Assembly (NCBI GenBank): GCA_951394045.1
Contig: OX595992.1
Location: forward strand, 2,356,001-2,420,000
Length of the DNA: 64,000 bases
Direction: 5' to 3'
Source of the DNA: Nitzschia sp. DOCU1
Lineage: Eukaryota; Bacillariophyta; Bacillariophyceae; Bacillariales; Bacillariaceae
Translations under genes and position numbers: made by a program
Shown: positions 10,674 to 20,538 of the stretch, piece by piece
Numbering within the stretch: position 1 is the stretch's first letter
Layout of the letters: each line of letters begins with the position of its first letter
Notes under the pieces: model-generated
What the model was told of the DNA's origin: nothing
Database searches by the model: none
The model's input: the letters and a program-made list of their open reading frames with translations, nothing else

Positions 10674-11314
10674 ACAAATCAAACCAATAACAACGACCTC
10701 AAGTTGCCTGGTCTAGCCACGGCCATTATATAAGATAATACTATTGATGATGAGAGATGTGTATCATCGCAATCGCCATGTGAGTGCCGGTAGCTAGGAG
10801 AGTGTGCTGCTAGTTCTGAAATTTGATTTGCTTCCACGTGGATGCACGTCGTGCTCGCTGTATACGGATGGATGGACGGAACGAAATCAATGAGATCTTT
10901 GACAAATTCGACTGCTGCCGTCTTTGCCCATCCGCCTGGAATCTCGACCACTCTATTAAAAATAGCACTCGTGACACAATTGGCCGTATTAAATGGACCA
11001 ATCTGCCTTGGCTCTCATCGTCCTGGAGTGGCAACGGAAGTTCGCAAAAAATAAGTAGGGCAGCCAAATTAGTACCGTTAGGGACAGTAGCATCAAACGA
11101 GGTCATCCCTTCGCTTTGAGAGGTATCGACTCTTTTCTCACTAATGCGAACGAGAGATGCAGCATGTGTCACCATCGTTGGCCACACGATAAGGCATTGC
11201 GAGTACAGAATGCGAAGCGAACACGGCCATGATAAATGATCTGCCTAGTATCTCCCGGAATCTTTTTTGGAGGAGGGTGCTCTCACTTTTAACATTGGCA
11301 CACGAGCACCAACC
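10674..11314. other. Intergenic DNA, no gene seen
   Basis: About 640 bp between two same-strand genes. Overlapping short frames on both strands around 10820-11190 carry no recognised motif, so none is called. Confidence 0.4.
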
Positions 11315-12592
11315 ATGAAGCTTCTTCTATCTTCAGCCATCTTGGCCCAGATAATCTCTAGTTCAACGACTCCTGTTGCCGGCGAGGAGAAGCGGTTCTT
11401 GTTGAACAAACAACGACGAGCTGCTCGCTCCCGCGGCCGCTTAGGCAAGCAACTATTCTCATCTTTTGTGTCCAACAGGAACCCAGGAGAGACTCCTCCG
11501 GAAGCGAAGCCATTGAGAAACGCCCACCAAGACTTCTTCGACCGTGTCTCGTTTCCTCATGTCAGATCACCAAGCAACGAAAACAACAATGTTGCGGAAG
11601 CAGATGTTGGTTTGCTGGCCTATCAATCGCCGGGTGGTGATGTTGGTTTGGAGAGCGAAGATCCTGGTACAAGTCGTCGTCTTCAAAGCTTTTGCGACTC
11701 CGTGGCATCCTGGGATGGTTTTGAGTGTGACTGTAGCCAAGTCGACGAAACGACGTACATGGGAACTGCGTCTTGTACGTATAAAAGTGAAGAAACGTGT
11801 TATTGTCGAGATATGGATTTGGAGAAGCAAATTTGCTATTCATATACCCGAAACTATGCACTGGAAGGAAACATCAGTCAAGGCGGAAGGTACACCACTT
11901 TGGGAGTTGAACTTTGTATTACTATCAAACGGACCTATCTGGAGGAAAGCCCTCCTCCGCTTTTGTGCATCAACTACAATTACGATGAATACGAAACCCT
12001 TGCAGAGGAATGCACTATGATGTTAGGCGACAGCATTTGTAACTCGTGTACTACCTCTACCCACGATGGTACGGTTTACACTACTCTGTGTGGTTTCAAT
12101 TTCGACTGCGAGAACTTGGGCAGCGTGGTAACTGGAACCAAAGTCGGAAGCAATTGCCAAGATACGAACGAATGGCCCTTGGTATCGGTCGAAGTTTCCC
12201 AGCAAAACGAATGGCATAATGTTAGCAATATGTGCCCTGCTGCTGAGGATTCTGGCCCTGACGACTCCACCCTGGCTGGGGACGATGGCACTGACGACTC
12301 CACCCCGGCTGGGGACGATGGCACTGACGACTCCACCCCGAGTGGAGACGATGGCACTGACGACTCCACCCCGGCTGGAGACGATGGCACTGACGACTCC
12401 ACCCCGGCTGGGGAGGACGATGGCACTGACGACTCTACCCCGACTGGAGACGATGCCCCTGCACCACAAGAAGGGGACAAGACTCCTGGTGGTACTGATG
12501 GTGCGGCACTACAAGCCTCCTCCTCATCCTTGTCGGCTATGGGAGGAGGAGCCATCATGCTTATTGCATGGCTTTTCGCGGTAGGGATGTAA
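11315..12592 (+). CDS. Secreted Cys-rich protein with Asp/Ser/Thr repeat tail, possibly GPI-anchored
   Basis: 425 residues. The frame opens at a TTG (11267), but the ATG at 11315 begins a clear signal peptide (MKLLLSSAILAQIISSSTTPVAG). A prodomain-like basic region follows. About residues 135-300 form a Cys-rich ectodomain (SFCDSVASWDGFECDCSQ, CYCRDMD, CTMMLGDSICNSC). This is a type often seen in secreted diatom proteins, but I cannot name the family. Next come about six copies of an 11-residue repeat, DDSTPAGDDGT, and a final hydrophobic segment (GGGAIMLIAWLFAVGM) with no cytoplasmic tail, which fits a GPI-anchor signal. A cell-surface or frustule/mucilage role is an inference from the architecture. 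Confidence 0.75.
   Translation: MKLLLSSAILAQIISSSTTPVAGEEKRFLLNKQRRAARSRGRLGKQLFSSFVSNRNPGETPPEAKPLRNAHQDFFDRVSFPHVRSPSNENNNVAEADVGLLAYQSPGGDVGLESEDPGTSRRLQSFCDSVASWDGFECDCSQVDETTYMGTASCTYKSEETCYCRDMDLEKQICYSYTRNYALEGNISQGGRYTTLGVELCITIKRTYLEESPPPLLCINYNYDEYETLAEECTMMLGDSICNSCTTSTHDGTVYTTLCGFNFDCENLGSVVTGTKVGSNCQDTNEWPLVSVEVSQQNEWHNVSNMCPAAEDSGPDDSTLAGDDGTDDSTPAGDDGTDDSTPSGDDGTDDSTPAGDDGTDDSTPAGEDDGTDDSTPTGDDAPAPQEGDKTPGGTDGAALQASSSSLSAMGGGAIMLIAWLFAVGM
12255..12446 (+). repeat. 33-nt coding tandem repeat, about six copies
   Basis: Within the secreted-protein gene, a 33-nt unit beginning GACGACTCCACCCCGGCT is repeated almost perfectly about six times. It encodes DDSTPAGDDGT. One copy has an extra GAG codon and one has AGT in place of GCT. 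The near identity suggests active slippage or unequal exchange and makes length polymorphism between strains likely. Confidence 0.9.
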
Positions 12593-13055
12593 TACGAGGA
12601 AAGTGTCACTGTGTTGAGAGAAGCCATTTAGTCGGACGAACTGCACTTTGGGCTTGATCATTCTATATTGAACTAACAATTTTACTAGAATTCTACTAGC
12701 TTCCGCACCTCCTCCACGAGCACGATATCCACTCATCCACGAATGCCGCTGGGGCATGTTCTCTTCGGCGGCATTTACCATCGAGGCAACGATTGCTGCA
12801 GCACTCGTGCTGTTCCAAGCACGGCAAACCGAACTCAGTGCATGATGTTCTTTGAGGAAAGTTTGTCTCGGGGTCTGCTGGTGCGAATATTCCCAACTAT
12901 GTGCTGTACTATGGAATTGCACAAATCTTAAATTATTGCGTAAATAAAGTTGATCATGATTTTTTCTTAGAATTTCCTATCCCATCGATGTGGGACGGTT
13001 GAAATTCTAGTTGTAGTAGTAGACGATGACGGGGAAATCAAGAGCTGCGCGAAGT
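12593..13055. other. Convergent 3' spacer with knottin-like coding motif
   Basis: The 463-bp spacer lies between the 3' ends of the secreted protein and the carboxypeptidase genes. It contains the minus-strand knottin-like motif listed separately; otherwise nothing was recognised. Confidence 0.4.
12696..12896 (-). other. Possible exon or remnant with six-Cys knottin-like motif
   Basis: A minus-strand frame (open from a TTG at 12896, stop at 12696) encodes at 12842-12771 the spacing C-x6-C-x5-CC-x3-C-x4-C (CTEFGLPCLEQHECCSNRC then LDGKC). This is the classic pattern of inhibitor-cystine-knot/knottin modules found in many small secreted proteins. No ATG or signal peptide lies in this frame. 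Upstream there are AG dinucleotides that could serve as an acceptor (for example before the PETNFPQRT segment). It may therefore be the last exon of a small gene whose 5' exon I could not find, or a relic. The sequence pattern is clear; the gene is not. Confidence 0.35.
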
Positions 13056-15101
13056 CTATGCATTGGTTTCAGTGATGGCATCCGGCACGACCGTGTAGCC
13101 CGTAGTACGGCGACGACGTTCACGACGTTCCAAGAATTGAGCCGCCAAGAGGGCTACACCCATACCGGCTACAAAGGCAATCAACAATCCCATAGTAGTT
13201 GGGTTCGCGGACGCCGAATCCATGAAATTGTTGGAATGCATCTGTGCGGAGGTTCCCATCATGCTAACCGACGTAGTGCTAGCGGCACTCAAGGATGACA
13301 TGGACGACGACGATTCCGCAAAACTTTTGGCGTAAGCTTGCTTTCCTGTAGGATACATGTGGAGCCACGGGAGGTCAGAGGGTTCCACGGGCTTGTCCGC
13401 ACGGACTTGGGGAAGCACGTCGTCAATCATGCTTTTCAGTGTCAAGAAGCGAACAAGCAAGTCGTACGAAGGTGCAGGTTGGCTGTGATCAAAAGAAAAA
13501 GTCAAATATTGTCAGACACAACTCGACCAGAAGTTCAGTTGGTTTGTAAAAGTGCAAGATTCGCGACTTACTTGTAGGGAACCATATGTCCGCTGTTGTA
13601 CACAACCGCAAAGGTCAAGTTGCCGTATTCCTTCGCCCACCCAGAAGGGTATCCATCGGTCTTCCATAGCCCACGAGGCGCATCCAGCCAATTGTCCTTG
13701 CCATGCCATTCCAAACGATGGTTCAAAACTACTTCACTTCCGACCATGTTGGTGGTCATATCTCGATCACCGTTGTAAACCAACATGGGAATTCCTGCAT
13801 CGAGCAATTCTCCGATATAGGGTGCCATACTGAGGGGCTTATCCTCGTCCATGTACAACTGACGATGCTTTTCCATCAAATGACGTCGGCGTCCCTCACC
13901 CCACTGGCAGCCGTGCCAGTAGTGATCTTCCGGGGCATTCAAGGCCTTTTTGACTTCAGGCATGTTGTAGAAAGCTTCTGAAGTAAAAGTGACTTGATCC
14001 ACATTGGCGTCAAAGGTTGTGATATCATATTCATTCGGGTGTCCCGAGGCCTGAAGAATTCCCCACATTCTGAAGAGAAAGAAAATGAAACCATCGCAAT
14101 GAGTTTCACAACGTCCAACAGAAATTTGGTCGGTCAGTCGGTCGATCGTTTAGCACTTACAATCCACAGTCGTCTTGGACATTGAATGGATGGAACGGAG
14201 CACTTTCGGTAAAGCTGTCCTTGTCGCCACTGGCACAGCGATCCCAAATATTTAGCAAAGCATCACGAGTAGGCTTGTCAATCAATCCATGCCACCACGA
14301 GTAGTCAATGGTGGCAGGTCCTTGAATGGCAGGATCCATCCATCCGTTTCCCTAGAGAGGACGAAGACGACAAAGAGTCCATAATATTAGTAACGCATTG
14401 GCGAACAAATCTACATTTCACACACACATGCAACGCATAGTACTTACAATGGCCCCACCCGCCAAGTTGATCTTTCGGAAATTGTTCTTGTTTTCGGAAG
14501 ACTCCAATGCCAAGTTCTTGTGATGGAAATTACGCAAGATGGACGGCACAAACATGCCAGCATAGGATTCTCCAAATACAAAGTATTGATGATCCGCCAA
14601 ATGATCAAATACCTTGAAAAAGTTTTGCATAAAAGCATACAAATCTCCTGACGCTTCATACTCGGTCTTTGGCTCGGGCAATCCATACGAAAAGCCGGTT
14701 CCCCAAGGATGTTCCACATACAACATGGTAGTGGCCTTGGTCCAAGTATACTCATTGTAACTCAGGTCAGGAGTAGGCTTGAGGCAGCAAAATCCAGCCG
14801 GTCGGAGGGGTTGTGTGACGGGCGAATGTTCCATCATGACGCCGCAGTTAAACGAGGAACAGCCTGGGCCACCATTGAGCCAGGTGACCATGGAACCAGG
14901 AACTTCTTGTTCATCGGGTTCAAACAACCAAAACATGGTCATGCCGGTGCGGTCGCCATTGTCGGCAGGAAGGCGACCCGCATACATTTTGCCTGGGAAT
15001 TGAGCATAGGCAGATTGGACCTTGTCGAGATCCTTGACCAAGAAATCGTCCTTGGTGATATTGGCGAGAATCGAAGCACTGCTATCGGAAGAATGCTTCA
15101 T
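13056..15101 (-). CDS. Serine carboxypeptidase (S10 family), four exons, C-terminal membrane anchor
   Basis: Exons 15101-14448, 14351-14161, 14069-13572 and 13482-13056; introns of 96, 91 and 89 nt, all GTAAGT..AG. The product is 589 residues. The joins restore conserved S10 text: ...GGAI|GNGWMDP, DCG|LMWGIL and SGHMVPY|NQPAP. The catalytic triad is Ser179 (FGESYAG), Asp383 (VYNGDRD) and His443 (SGHMVPY), with the substrate-binding WLNGGPGCSS at 74-83. Family members remove C-terminal residues from peptides in acidic compartments such as the vacuole. The tail has a membrane helix (GLLIAFVAGMGVALLAAQFL) then a basic ERRERRRR stretch, so the enzyme is probably tethered. The ATG at 15101 gives no signal peptide, which an anchored lysosomal-type enzyme should have. 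A hydrophobic open stretch lies upstream (about 15270-15130) without an ATG, so a 5' exon may be missing. Confidence 0.9.
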
Positions 15102-15997
15102 TATGATAGAGTGTCTTTTTTCCTTACAATCAAAGAGTAACTACCTAACAACAACAATGCTTTGTGGCAAGCGAAGGTTGAAAAATAGTGTGCATGTGCT
15201 TGTGGTGCCAGCGGGAAATGGTAGAAGACGAAAGTGAAGCTAGCAACGGCTAGAAGGAAGATTTGGCCATCTGACGACGTGCGTCGGCACGAGTTTTAGT
15301 TATGTCGGAACCACACGAAGTCTGACATGGCGGCGACGCGCGATCGCAACTCCGACGACTTCAGTGCCCTTTCGCCTCTCGGCCACCTCGTTTTTGAAAG
15401 TGCAAGATTTGGCTGGCCGGCTCGTTTGATTGACTGGATGGACTCAATGGCTGAGATTGGAGAGTCAAATGAATCGGATGATCTCTAACTTTTATCGGAC
15501 ATTTTGAAGTAAACGAACGTTCCAAGACACTTGTTCGGTCCGTCAGAATTTGGTTACGGCTGCCAGCACGTTCTTCATTTTTTTCAATTTCTGCGAGCGC
15601 GAGGTCGCGCCAAATCAAATTCTGGCTTGACACGCACGCGCATGCCGACAAAGTTGTCCTGCTTGCGTGAGTGGAATTCCTATTCGATAGAGAAATTCTG
15701 GCGAAGTTGTGCGCGATCTTTGAAGTGCCGACGAGGCGAGAGGAGGCGAGGTTTTTTTCGTGTGTGTATGACGACTTGGCATCATCATAGTTGACACCGG
15801 AGGCCCATGTGGTTTGTTGTTTTGGCTAAGAGTAGGTGTCAACTGAAAAAACAAATCTGTGGTCGGCAGCAGTTTGACACACAAATTGCATTCTAGAAGT
15901 GTCGGCATCATCAGCTCAGTTCAGCTCAGCAGATCAAGATCAGCCATTGATCGATCGGTAGTAGTAATAACAGCATTCCAAAATTTCAAAATATACC
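15102..15997. other. Divergent promoter region between two protease genes
   Basis: The 896-bp spacer separates the divergent carboxypeptidase and trypsin-like genes. A hydrophobic minus-strand open stretch near 15270-15130 could be part of an unseen 5' exon of the carboxypeptidase. No other gene is supported. Confidence 0.4.
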
Positions 15998-17074
15998 ATG
16001 GTTTCGCCCACGTCGTCATCGTCGTCGTCGAATCTTCGAGCCGACTCGTCACGACAACAAGATCAACATCGCCAGTTAGTGGTCGGCGGTCAAGTGACAA
16101 AACCGGGCAAATACCCGTATTTTGTGTTGATCAATGGAGAATGCGGTGGAAGTTTGATTGCCCCCGACGTTGTACTCACGGCAGGCCACTGCAAACCCCG
16201 TCGAACCATTGCCAAAGGCTATGGAATCGACGATCCAGATGACATGGATTATGTCCGAGTCGGCATCTTTGAACGTCATCCGAAACGTCACCATGATACT
16301 GACGATGATGAGTTTAATGATGATACATTTGTTGATGTCCTCCAGGAAGAATCCTTTGCTGTGCTGGATGCGACGCGGCATTCTCACTTTAAACGATTTG
16401 GAGATGATGAATTTCGCTATGATTATAGCTTGATTCTCTTGAATGGTACCTCGATTCATCCACACGTGGAATTGTATCGCCACGAGCTCAATGCTACTAG
16501 TACTGAAATTCAAGTCACAGCCATGGGCATGGGCGATACTGACAAGGATCGACCTTCCCGGTCGAATTATCTCCGAGAAGTCAATTTGACCGTGGTACCC
16601 AACGACGTGTGTGAACATACGCATGGTCGGGGGATTTCCTACAAGGGACGCATCCACAAGACTCACCTGTGTACTTTTGGAGATCACAAGGATACTTGCA
16701 ACTATGATAGTGGAAGTCCGATCATTATTCACAATGATCAGGGCGAACATGCCTTGGTGGGCATGGTATCATGGGGGGAAGAATGTGCTGACGATATCTT
16801 TCCAGCTGTGAATTCACGCATCAGTGAAGCCTTGGATTGGATCAACGAGATTGTTTGTGATTGGAGTGAATATCCACCGCCAAGTTTTGGATGTTATCCT
16901 ACCGACGCACCTACCATGGTGGTGGTCGCTGGGGGTGATTGGAGGAGTCATTTGCCCAAACCCGGGGATCATGATTTTGTCATTGTGGTTCTTTTGTGTA
17001 TGCTGGTAGCAGGAACGAGCCGATTCTGGTGGAAATTGAGGCGACGAGATTGTGACTATACACAACTCAAGTGA
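15998..17074 (+). CDS. Trypsin-like serine protease (S1) with C-terminal membrane helix
   Basis: 358 residues from ATG 15998. The protease domain begins at LVVGGQVTKPGKYPYFV (the VVGG is the usual cleavage-activation site, about residue 28). The triad is His64 (LTAGHC), Asp142 (YDYSLILL) and Ser238 (YDSGSP). Asp232, six residues before the Ser, predicts cleavage after Arg or Lys. SWGEEC supplies the specificity-pocket Gly and its Cys partner. At the oxyanion-hole position the usual Gly is Tyr236, giving CNYDSGSP instead of CxGDSGGP. That is unusual and may change activity or inhibitor sensitivity. Residues about 325-345 form a membrane helix followed by a short basic tail. No signal peptide is apparent at this start, so targeting is uncertain. 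An Asp/His-rich insertion occupies 95-112. Confidence 0.85.
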   Translation: MVSPTSSSSSSNLRADSSRQQDQHRQLVVGGQVTKPGKYPYFVLINGECGGSLIAPDVVLTAGHCKPRRTIAKGYGIDDPDDMDYVRVGIFERHPKRHHDTDDDEFNDDTFVDVLQEESFAVLDATRHSHFKRFGDDEFRYDYSLILLNGTSIHPHVELYRHELNATSTEIQVTAMGMGDTDKDRPSRSNYLREVNLTVVPNDVCEHTHGRGISYKGRIHKTHLCTFGDHKDTCNYDSGSPIIIHNDQGEHALVGMVSWGEECADDIFPAVNSRISEALDWINEIVCDWSEYPPPSFGCYPTDAPTMVVVAGGDWRSHLPKPGDHDFVIVVLLCMLVAGTSRFWWKLRRRDCDYTQLK

Positions 17075-17360
17075 ATGGATGTTACCAGCAGCAGCAACAA
17101 TCCTTGTCAAGAGGATGTCGAAATGACGGCGATTTTTACAAGTGACCTATCATAACATGTTTTGAAGTATATATCCGAAGCTGTGTTTGTGTGTTTCGGA
17201 AATAATACTGTTTTGTAACAAAGAAAGAGATAAAAAGCCGTGCAGGATAATGTAATAAGAAAAAGCTATATTCATAATGAAAAGGAAGCACTAACTATTA
17301 TACGTCGCGACCCCATGGCCGTAGGACAATCGCCCTTTCTCCCCTCGAGCACTACTAGTA
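17075..17360. other. Convergent 3' spacer
   Basis: 286 bp between the stops of the protease and acyltransferase genes. It is A+T-rich with AATAAT/AATAAG-like runs that could serve polyadenylation; nothing else was seen. Confidence 0.4.
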
Positions 17361-18719
17361 TCAAGGATTCAGGTTATTGGTAGAGGATAGTTGAACCATG
17401 GATTCACTGGCGCGAGTAAAGACTCGTTCTACCAAATCGGCTGGAATGCCTTGCCCCACGGATACAGTCCATCGAAGAATTCCCGTACTCGATTCGGTAT
17501 GAACCATACAGCTGACACTATCATACTCATCAAATCGTTGAGTGGTCCAAAGTTGGCTGCCTTTTGGAACTTGACAAATACCCAGATTACTCAATTCGAG
17601 TATAGTCGTAGGTGGAGGATTACTCGCATGATCCGCACCATCCATACTTGTCGTCGTCGTTAAACAAGCCAATGCCGACCGATGCGCTTCGCCTCGTTGA
17701 ATTCGAAGTTGTAGTTGTCGAGTAAGTCTTGCTGCAAGATCCATAATGTGGTCGACAGGATGATGCGGCAAACCAAGGATCCTTTCGGAACTTTCCAAAA
17801 GTGTAATGGTACCATGAGCTTGAGGAATTTGAAGGTCGTCCTGTGTCTTGTTAGGGTGAACAAAATAGGGTCTCAAATCCACCAGCGTCAAGATTCCAAT
17901 ATCGCGGGGAAGTTTCGTCGTCGTGTCGTTGACAGAATGATGATATTCCACAGCCAAGGAATGCAATAAGACAGCCGCAATCAGTCCAGTCACTGTACTA
18001 GCTTTTCCTCTTTGGCGCAACCCCGCAACTACGGTACTAGGAAATTCAAATGTGATATCGGGAACATACGGCGTGGCAACCAAAGGCGGCGGTATCCCTT
18101 GCAACAAGGAATCCTGAAGTGATGTTTCAGACGACGGCGGCAACAAGTCATTCCACGTGAGAGGTTTCGTCGCTGAACAAGTCCCTGGAAGAAACAATGG
18201 TTCCCCCAGAGGTAATACCGGCATGGAATCTTCTACAAAGACTTTCCAGTCCGCAAGTTGAACCTGTTTCCAAGCTGGATCTGGCGACGAGTTGATTGTG
18301 GCTGTCAATTGCTCCACAAAGTGTGTCAAGGATCGACCATCGACCATGGCATGATTGGCATTGATGAAAAGTGCCGTGACTTTTTCATACGAATACAATT
18401 GAATCGACAGTGGTCCTTTTGCTTGTGGCGACAGTGTCTGCACGGCGGTTTGTAGAAACGTGTGATCGAATACTGTCAGCAGAGGCAAAGTCATGACTTG
18501 TTGAACATGTGCCACTGGAGCATCATGTTCTACCAAATACCAGATATCGTCTTTCGTTTCTATCGATAAATGAGCTAATCGACAAGATTGAATCGCAGAC
18601 TCGATGCTGGCTGGTGTCAGAATCGGTTCCTCCATTACCAATAATAACATGGCAAATCGAACATTGGCCGTGGCAAAGAATTGCTCTAGCGCATTCAGTG
18701 GTCTTGTCATCATTGTCAT
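17361..18719 (-). CDS. Condensation-fold / alcohol acetyltransferase-like acyltransferase
   Basis: 452 residues from the ATG at 18719 (MTMMTRPLNALEQFF). The frame extends upstream to a TTG, but the N-terminal RPL-x-x-x-E-Q-F signature of the family begins right here. The catalytic HxxxD motif is NHAMVDGRSLTHF at about residues 140-150. Further matches to CoA-dependent acyltransferases with the condensation fold are a central IAAVLLHSLAVEYHH segment followed by GILTLVDLRPYF, and late LSNLGICQVP. Such enzymes esterify alcohols or amines from acyl-CoA or carrier-bound substrates; the substrates cannot be deduced. There is no signal peptide or membrane helix, so it is probably cytosolic. It is divergent from the neighbouring putative myristoylated protein. 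Confidence is high for the fold and low for the substrate. Confidence 0.75.
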   Translation of the reverse strand: MTMMTRPLNALEQFFATANVRFAMLLLVMEEPILTPASIESAIQSCRLAHLSIETKDDIWYLVEHDAPVAHVQQVMTLPLLTVFDHTFLQTAVQTLSPQAKGPLSIQLYSYEKVTALFINANHAMVDGRSLTHFVEQLTATINSSPDPAWKQVQLADWKVFVEDSMPVLPLGEPLFLPGTCSATKPLTWNDLLPPSSETSLQDSLLQGIPPPLVATPYVPDITFEFPSTVVAGLRQRGKASTVTGLIAAVLLHSLAVEYHHSVNDTTTKLPRDIGILTLVDLRPYFVHPNKTQDDLQIPQAHGTITLLESSERILGLPHHPVDHIMDLAARLTRQLQLRIQRGEAHRSALACLTTTTSMDGADHASNPPPTTILELSNLGICQVPKGSQLWTTQRFDEYDSVSCMVHTESSTGILRWTVSVGQGIPADLVERVFTRASESMVQLSSTNNLNP

Positions 18720-19337
18720 TGCAAGCTTTTTGTTTGTGACGATTTTGTTGTTGTAGTCATCTTGATCTTGTGGCAAAGAGGAAGGCAAGAACAAAGAAGT
18801 GAAACAGGTAGCACACGTTTCCAAAAGAAAAAGAAAATGCCATTCAAGCAAGATGACCCAAGCAAGCTACGATACCAAAGACATCTTCGTTTGGAATTTC
18901 TTGGTGTCATTTTCTCCTTCCATTTGACAGCTATACTTTCTTCAATGCTGAATATCTTCAAATACATCGGCCGGCGTTCTTGAGGAAGGTTCGTGTCGAT
19001 GGATTTAGAAGTCGTTCGAGTCTAATTTCGTGTCAACGTGCCAAAAGCACGATAGTGCCCGACGCGAACGTAGTTCTGACGACGACGATGGGAAGCAGTC
19101 ATTCGATCAAAGGGACAAAGGGAAGTTTTTCCTCCCTGTTTGACATCACGACACAACATTCAACATCAGCAATCAGAACTCCAGCTAAAAAGGCAGCAAT
19201 CACTTACACTAACTGTTGCTCTAATAGCTTCTTTGCTTTGGTGTCCCACATATAGACGACCTTTCATCCCTCGCTCTCTCCTTTGCACCAACGAGAACCA
19301 AGTTAGCAGCAATCTGGCAGCAGTGAAAAAAGATATC
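18720..19337. other. Divergent 5' region with a possible upstream ATG
   Basis: The 618-bp region should hold both promoters. An ATG at 19089 opens a short frame starting MGSSHSIKGTKGSFSSLF that ends at 19255, upstream of and out of phase with the MGNSSSSSTK start at 19338. It might be an upstream reading frame or an alternative first exon. Confidence 0.4.
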
Positions 19338-20273
19338 ATGGGAAATAGCAGCAGTAGCAGCACGAAACAGGACGATTTCACGTCCGACCACATGGATGAT
19401 TTTGAACCCATTGATAAACCCGCCTCGCCGACCTTTATGAGTAGTGCCTTTGCCGCATTGAGTCCAAACGATTTGGCAACGTCGGGAATTCTCGTGGATC
19501 TTCCTCCGCATGAAGACGCCCCCAAAAACGACAAGACAAGTATTAGCAGACGTCGTATCATCAAGGGGACACCCAAGGAAAAGACCATTCCGACGGCTAC
19601 TGCTGCTGCTGCTACTGTCAGTGAAGCTGCTAGTGTCAAACAAAAGGATGAGGATGAAGAAGAAGATGCCAAGCATCATCATCATCATGAGTTGCCCGTG
19701 ACGGCTCTTGGAAAGTCACAGCAATCCGATACAGAGATTTTGCAAGAATCGTTGGAAAAAGATAAAGGCTTACGATTGCAAAAATTGCAAACGGATCAAA
19801 AATCCAAACGCAATAAAGCTGTGGAAGAACGACGAAAACAAACGTCGCCAACTCCCGCCGACGCAATACCATCAAAGGCAAAAGTACAACCCAACCCGTT
19901 TTCGCGTTTCTTGTCCGTCTTTTCGGTCGAACCACAATTTCCAAGTCATAAACGTCGTTATGAGCCCAGCGAATCAGAACTAATGGAACAACCAGCGGCT
20001 ACTGCTGCTTCTACTCCAGAAAGTCTGATTGGAGAACCTACCAAGAGACCTAAATTGGATCCTTCTGCAGCAGGTGACAATGAAGAAGAAGCAACATCCA
20101 AATTTTCGGCACATGTCTTGGTAGATTGGTTAGATCAAAATTTACCAGCCGGTTGGCCTTGGATGGCAGCCGCAGCTACTGCTGTCGTGGCATTGGTACT
20201 TGTATCTACTACTACTACTCGAGGCGGTACTAGTAGTAACAGTACCAAACAATCATTGGCGAGAAGCTGGTAA
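19338..20273 (+). CDS. Putative N-myristoylated, C-terminally membrane-anchored unknown protein
   Basis: 311 residues from the ATG at 19338; the longer frame has no ATG upstream. MGNSSSSSTK fits the N-myristoylation consensus (G2, S6). Most of the chain is charged and low complexity: a KQKDEDEEEDAKHHHHH run, a Lys/Arg-rich coiled-coil-like segment (LEKDKGLRLQKLQTDQKSKRNKAVEERRKQ, described here only as residues about 135-165) and Ala/Thr runs. Near the end, HVLVDWLDQNLPAGWPW precedes one hydrophobic helix (MAAAATAVVALVLVS) and a short polar tail. With lipid at one end and a helix at the other, it may bridge or flatten along a membrane, but this is inference. No known domain was recognised. 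Confidence 0.65.
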   Translation: MGNSSSSSTKQDDFTSDHMDDFEPIDKPASPTFMSSAFAALSPNDLATSGILVDLPPHEDAPKNDKTSISRRRIIKGTPKEKTIPTATAAAATVSEAASVKQKDEDEEEDAKHHHHHELPVTALGKSQQSDTEILQESLEKDKGLRLQKLQTDQKSKRNKAVEERRKQTSPTPADAIPSKAKVQPNPFSRFLSVFSVEPQFPSHKRRYEPSESELMEQPAATAASTPESLIGEPTKRPKLDPSAAGDNEEEATSKFSAHVLVDWLDQNLPAGWPWMAAAATAVVALVLVSTTTTRGGTSSNSTKQSLARSW

Positions 20274-20538
20274 TACTTTTTTATCGTGTATCGTGACATG
20301 ATGAAAAGACGACAACGACAATGAGCAAACATGATCATTCTAGAAAAACATAGTATAAACATTTATCCTTTTTTTTCACCAGAAAAATGGACACACCGTT
20401 CAGTAGAGGGGCCACTAATCTTCCTTCTTTTACTGTGATTTTACTAACTACATAGCACGCGCACTCGTTCCTGGTTCCATAGTAGTAGTACGTTTCTAGT
20501 AGAGAGTATTCTAGTAGTGCTGGGCTTATTTAGTATTA
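20274..20538. other. Convergent 3' spacer
   Basis: 265 bp between two convergent stops with TACTAC/GTAGTA microsatellite text. It does not encode the methyltransferase domain that could have completed the neighbouring TYW fusion. Confidence 0.5.
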
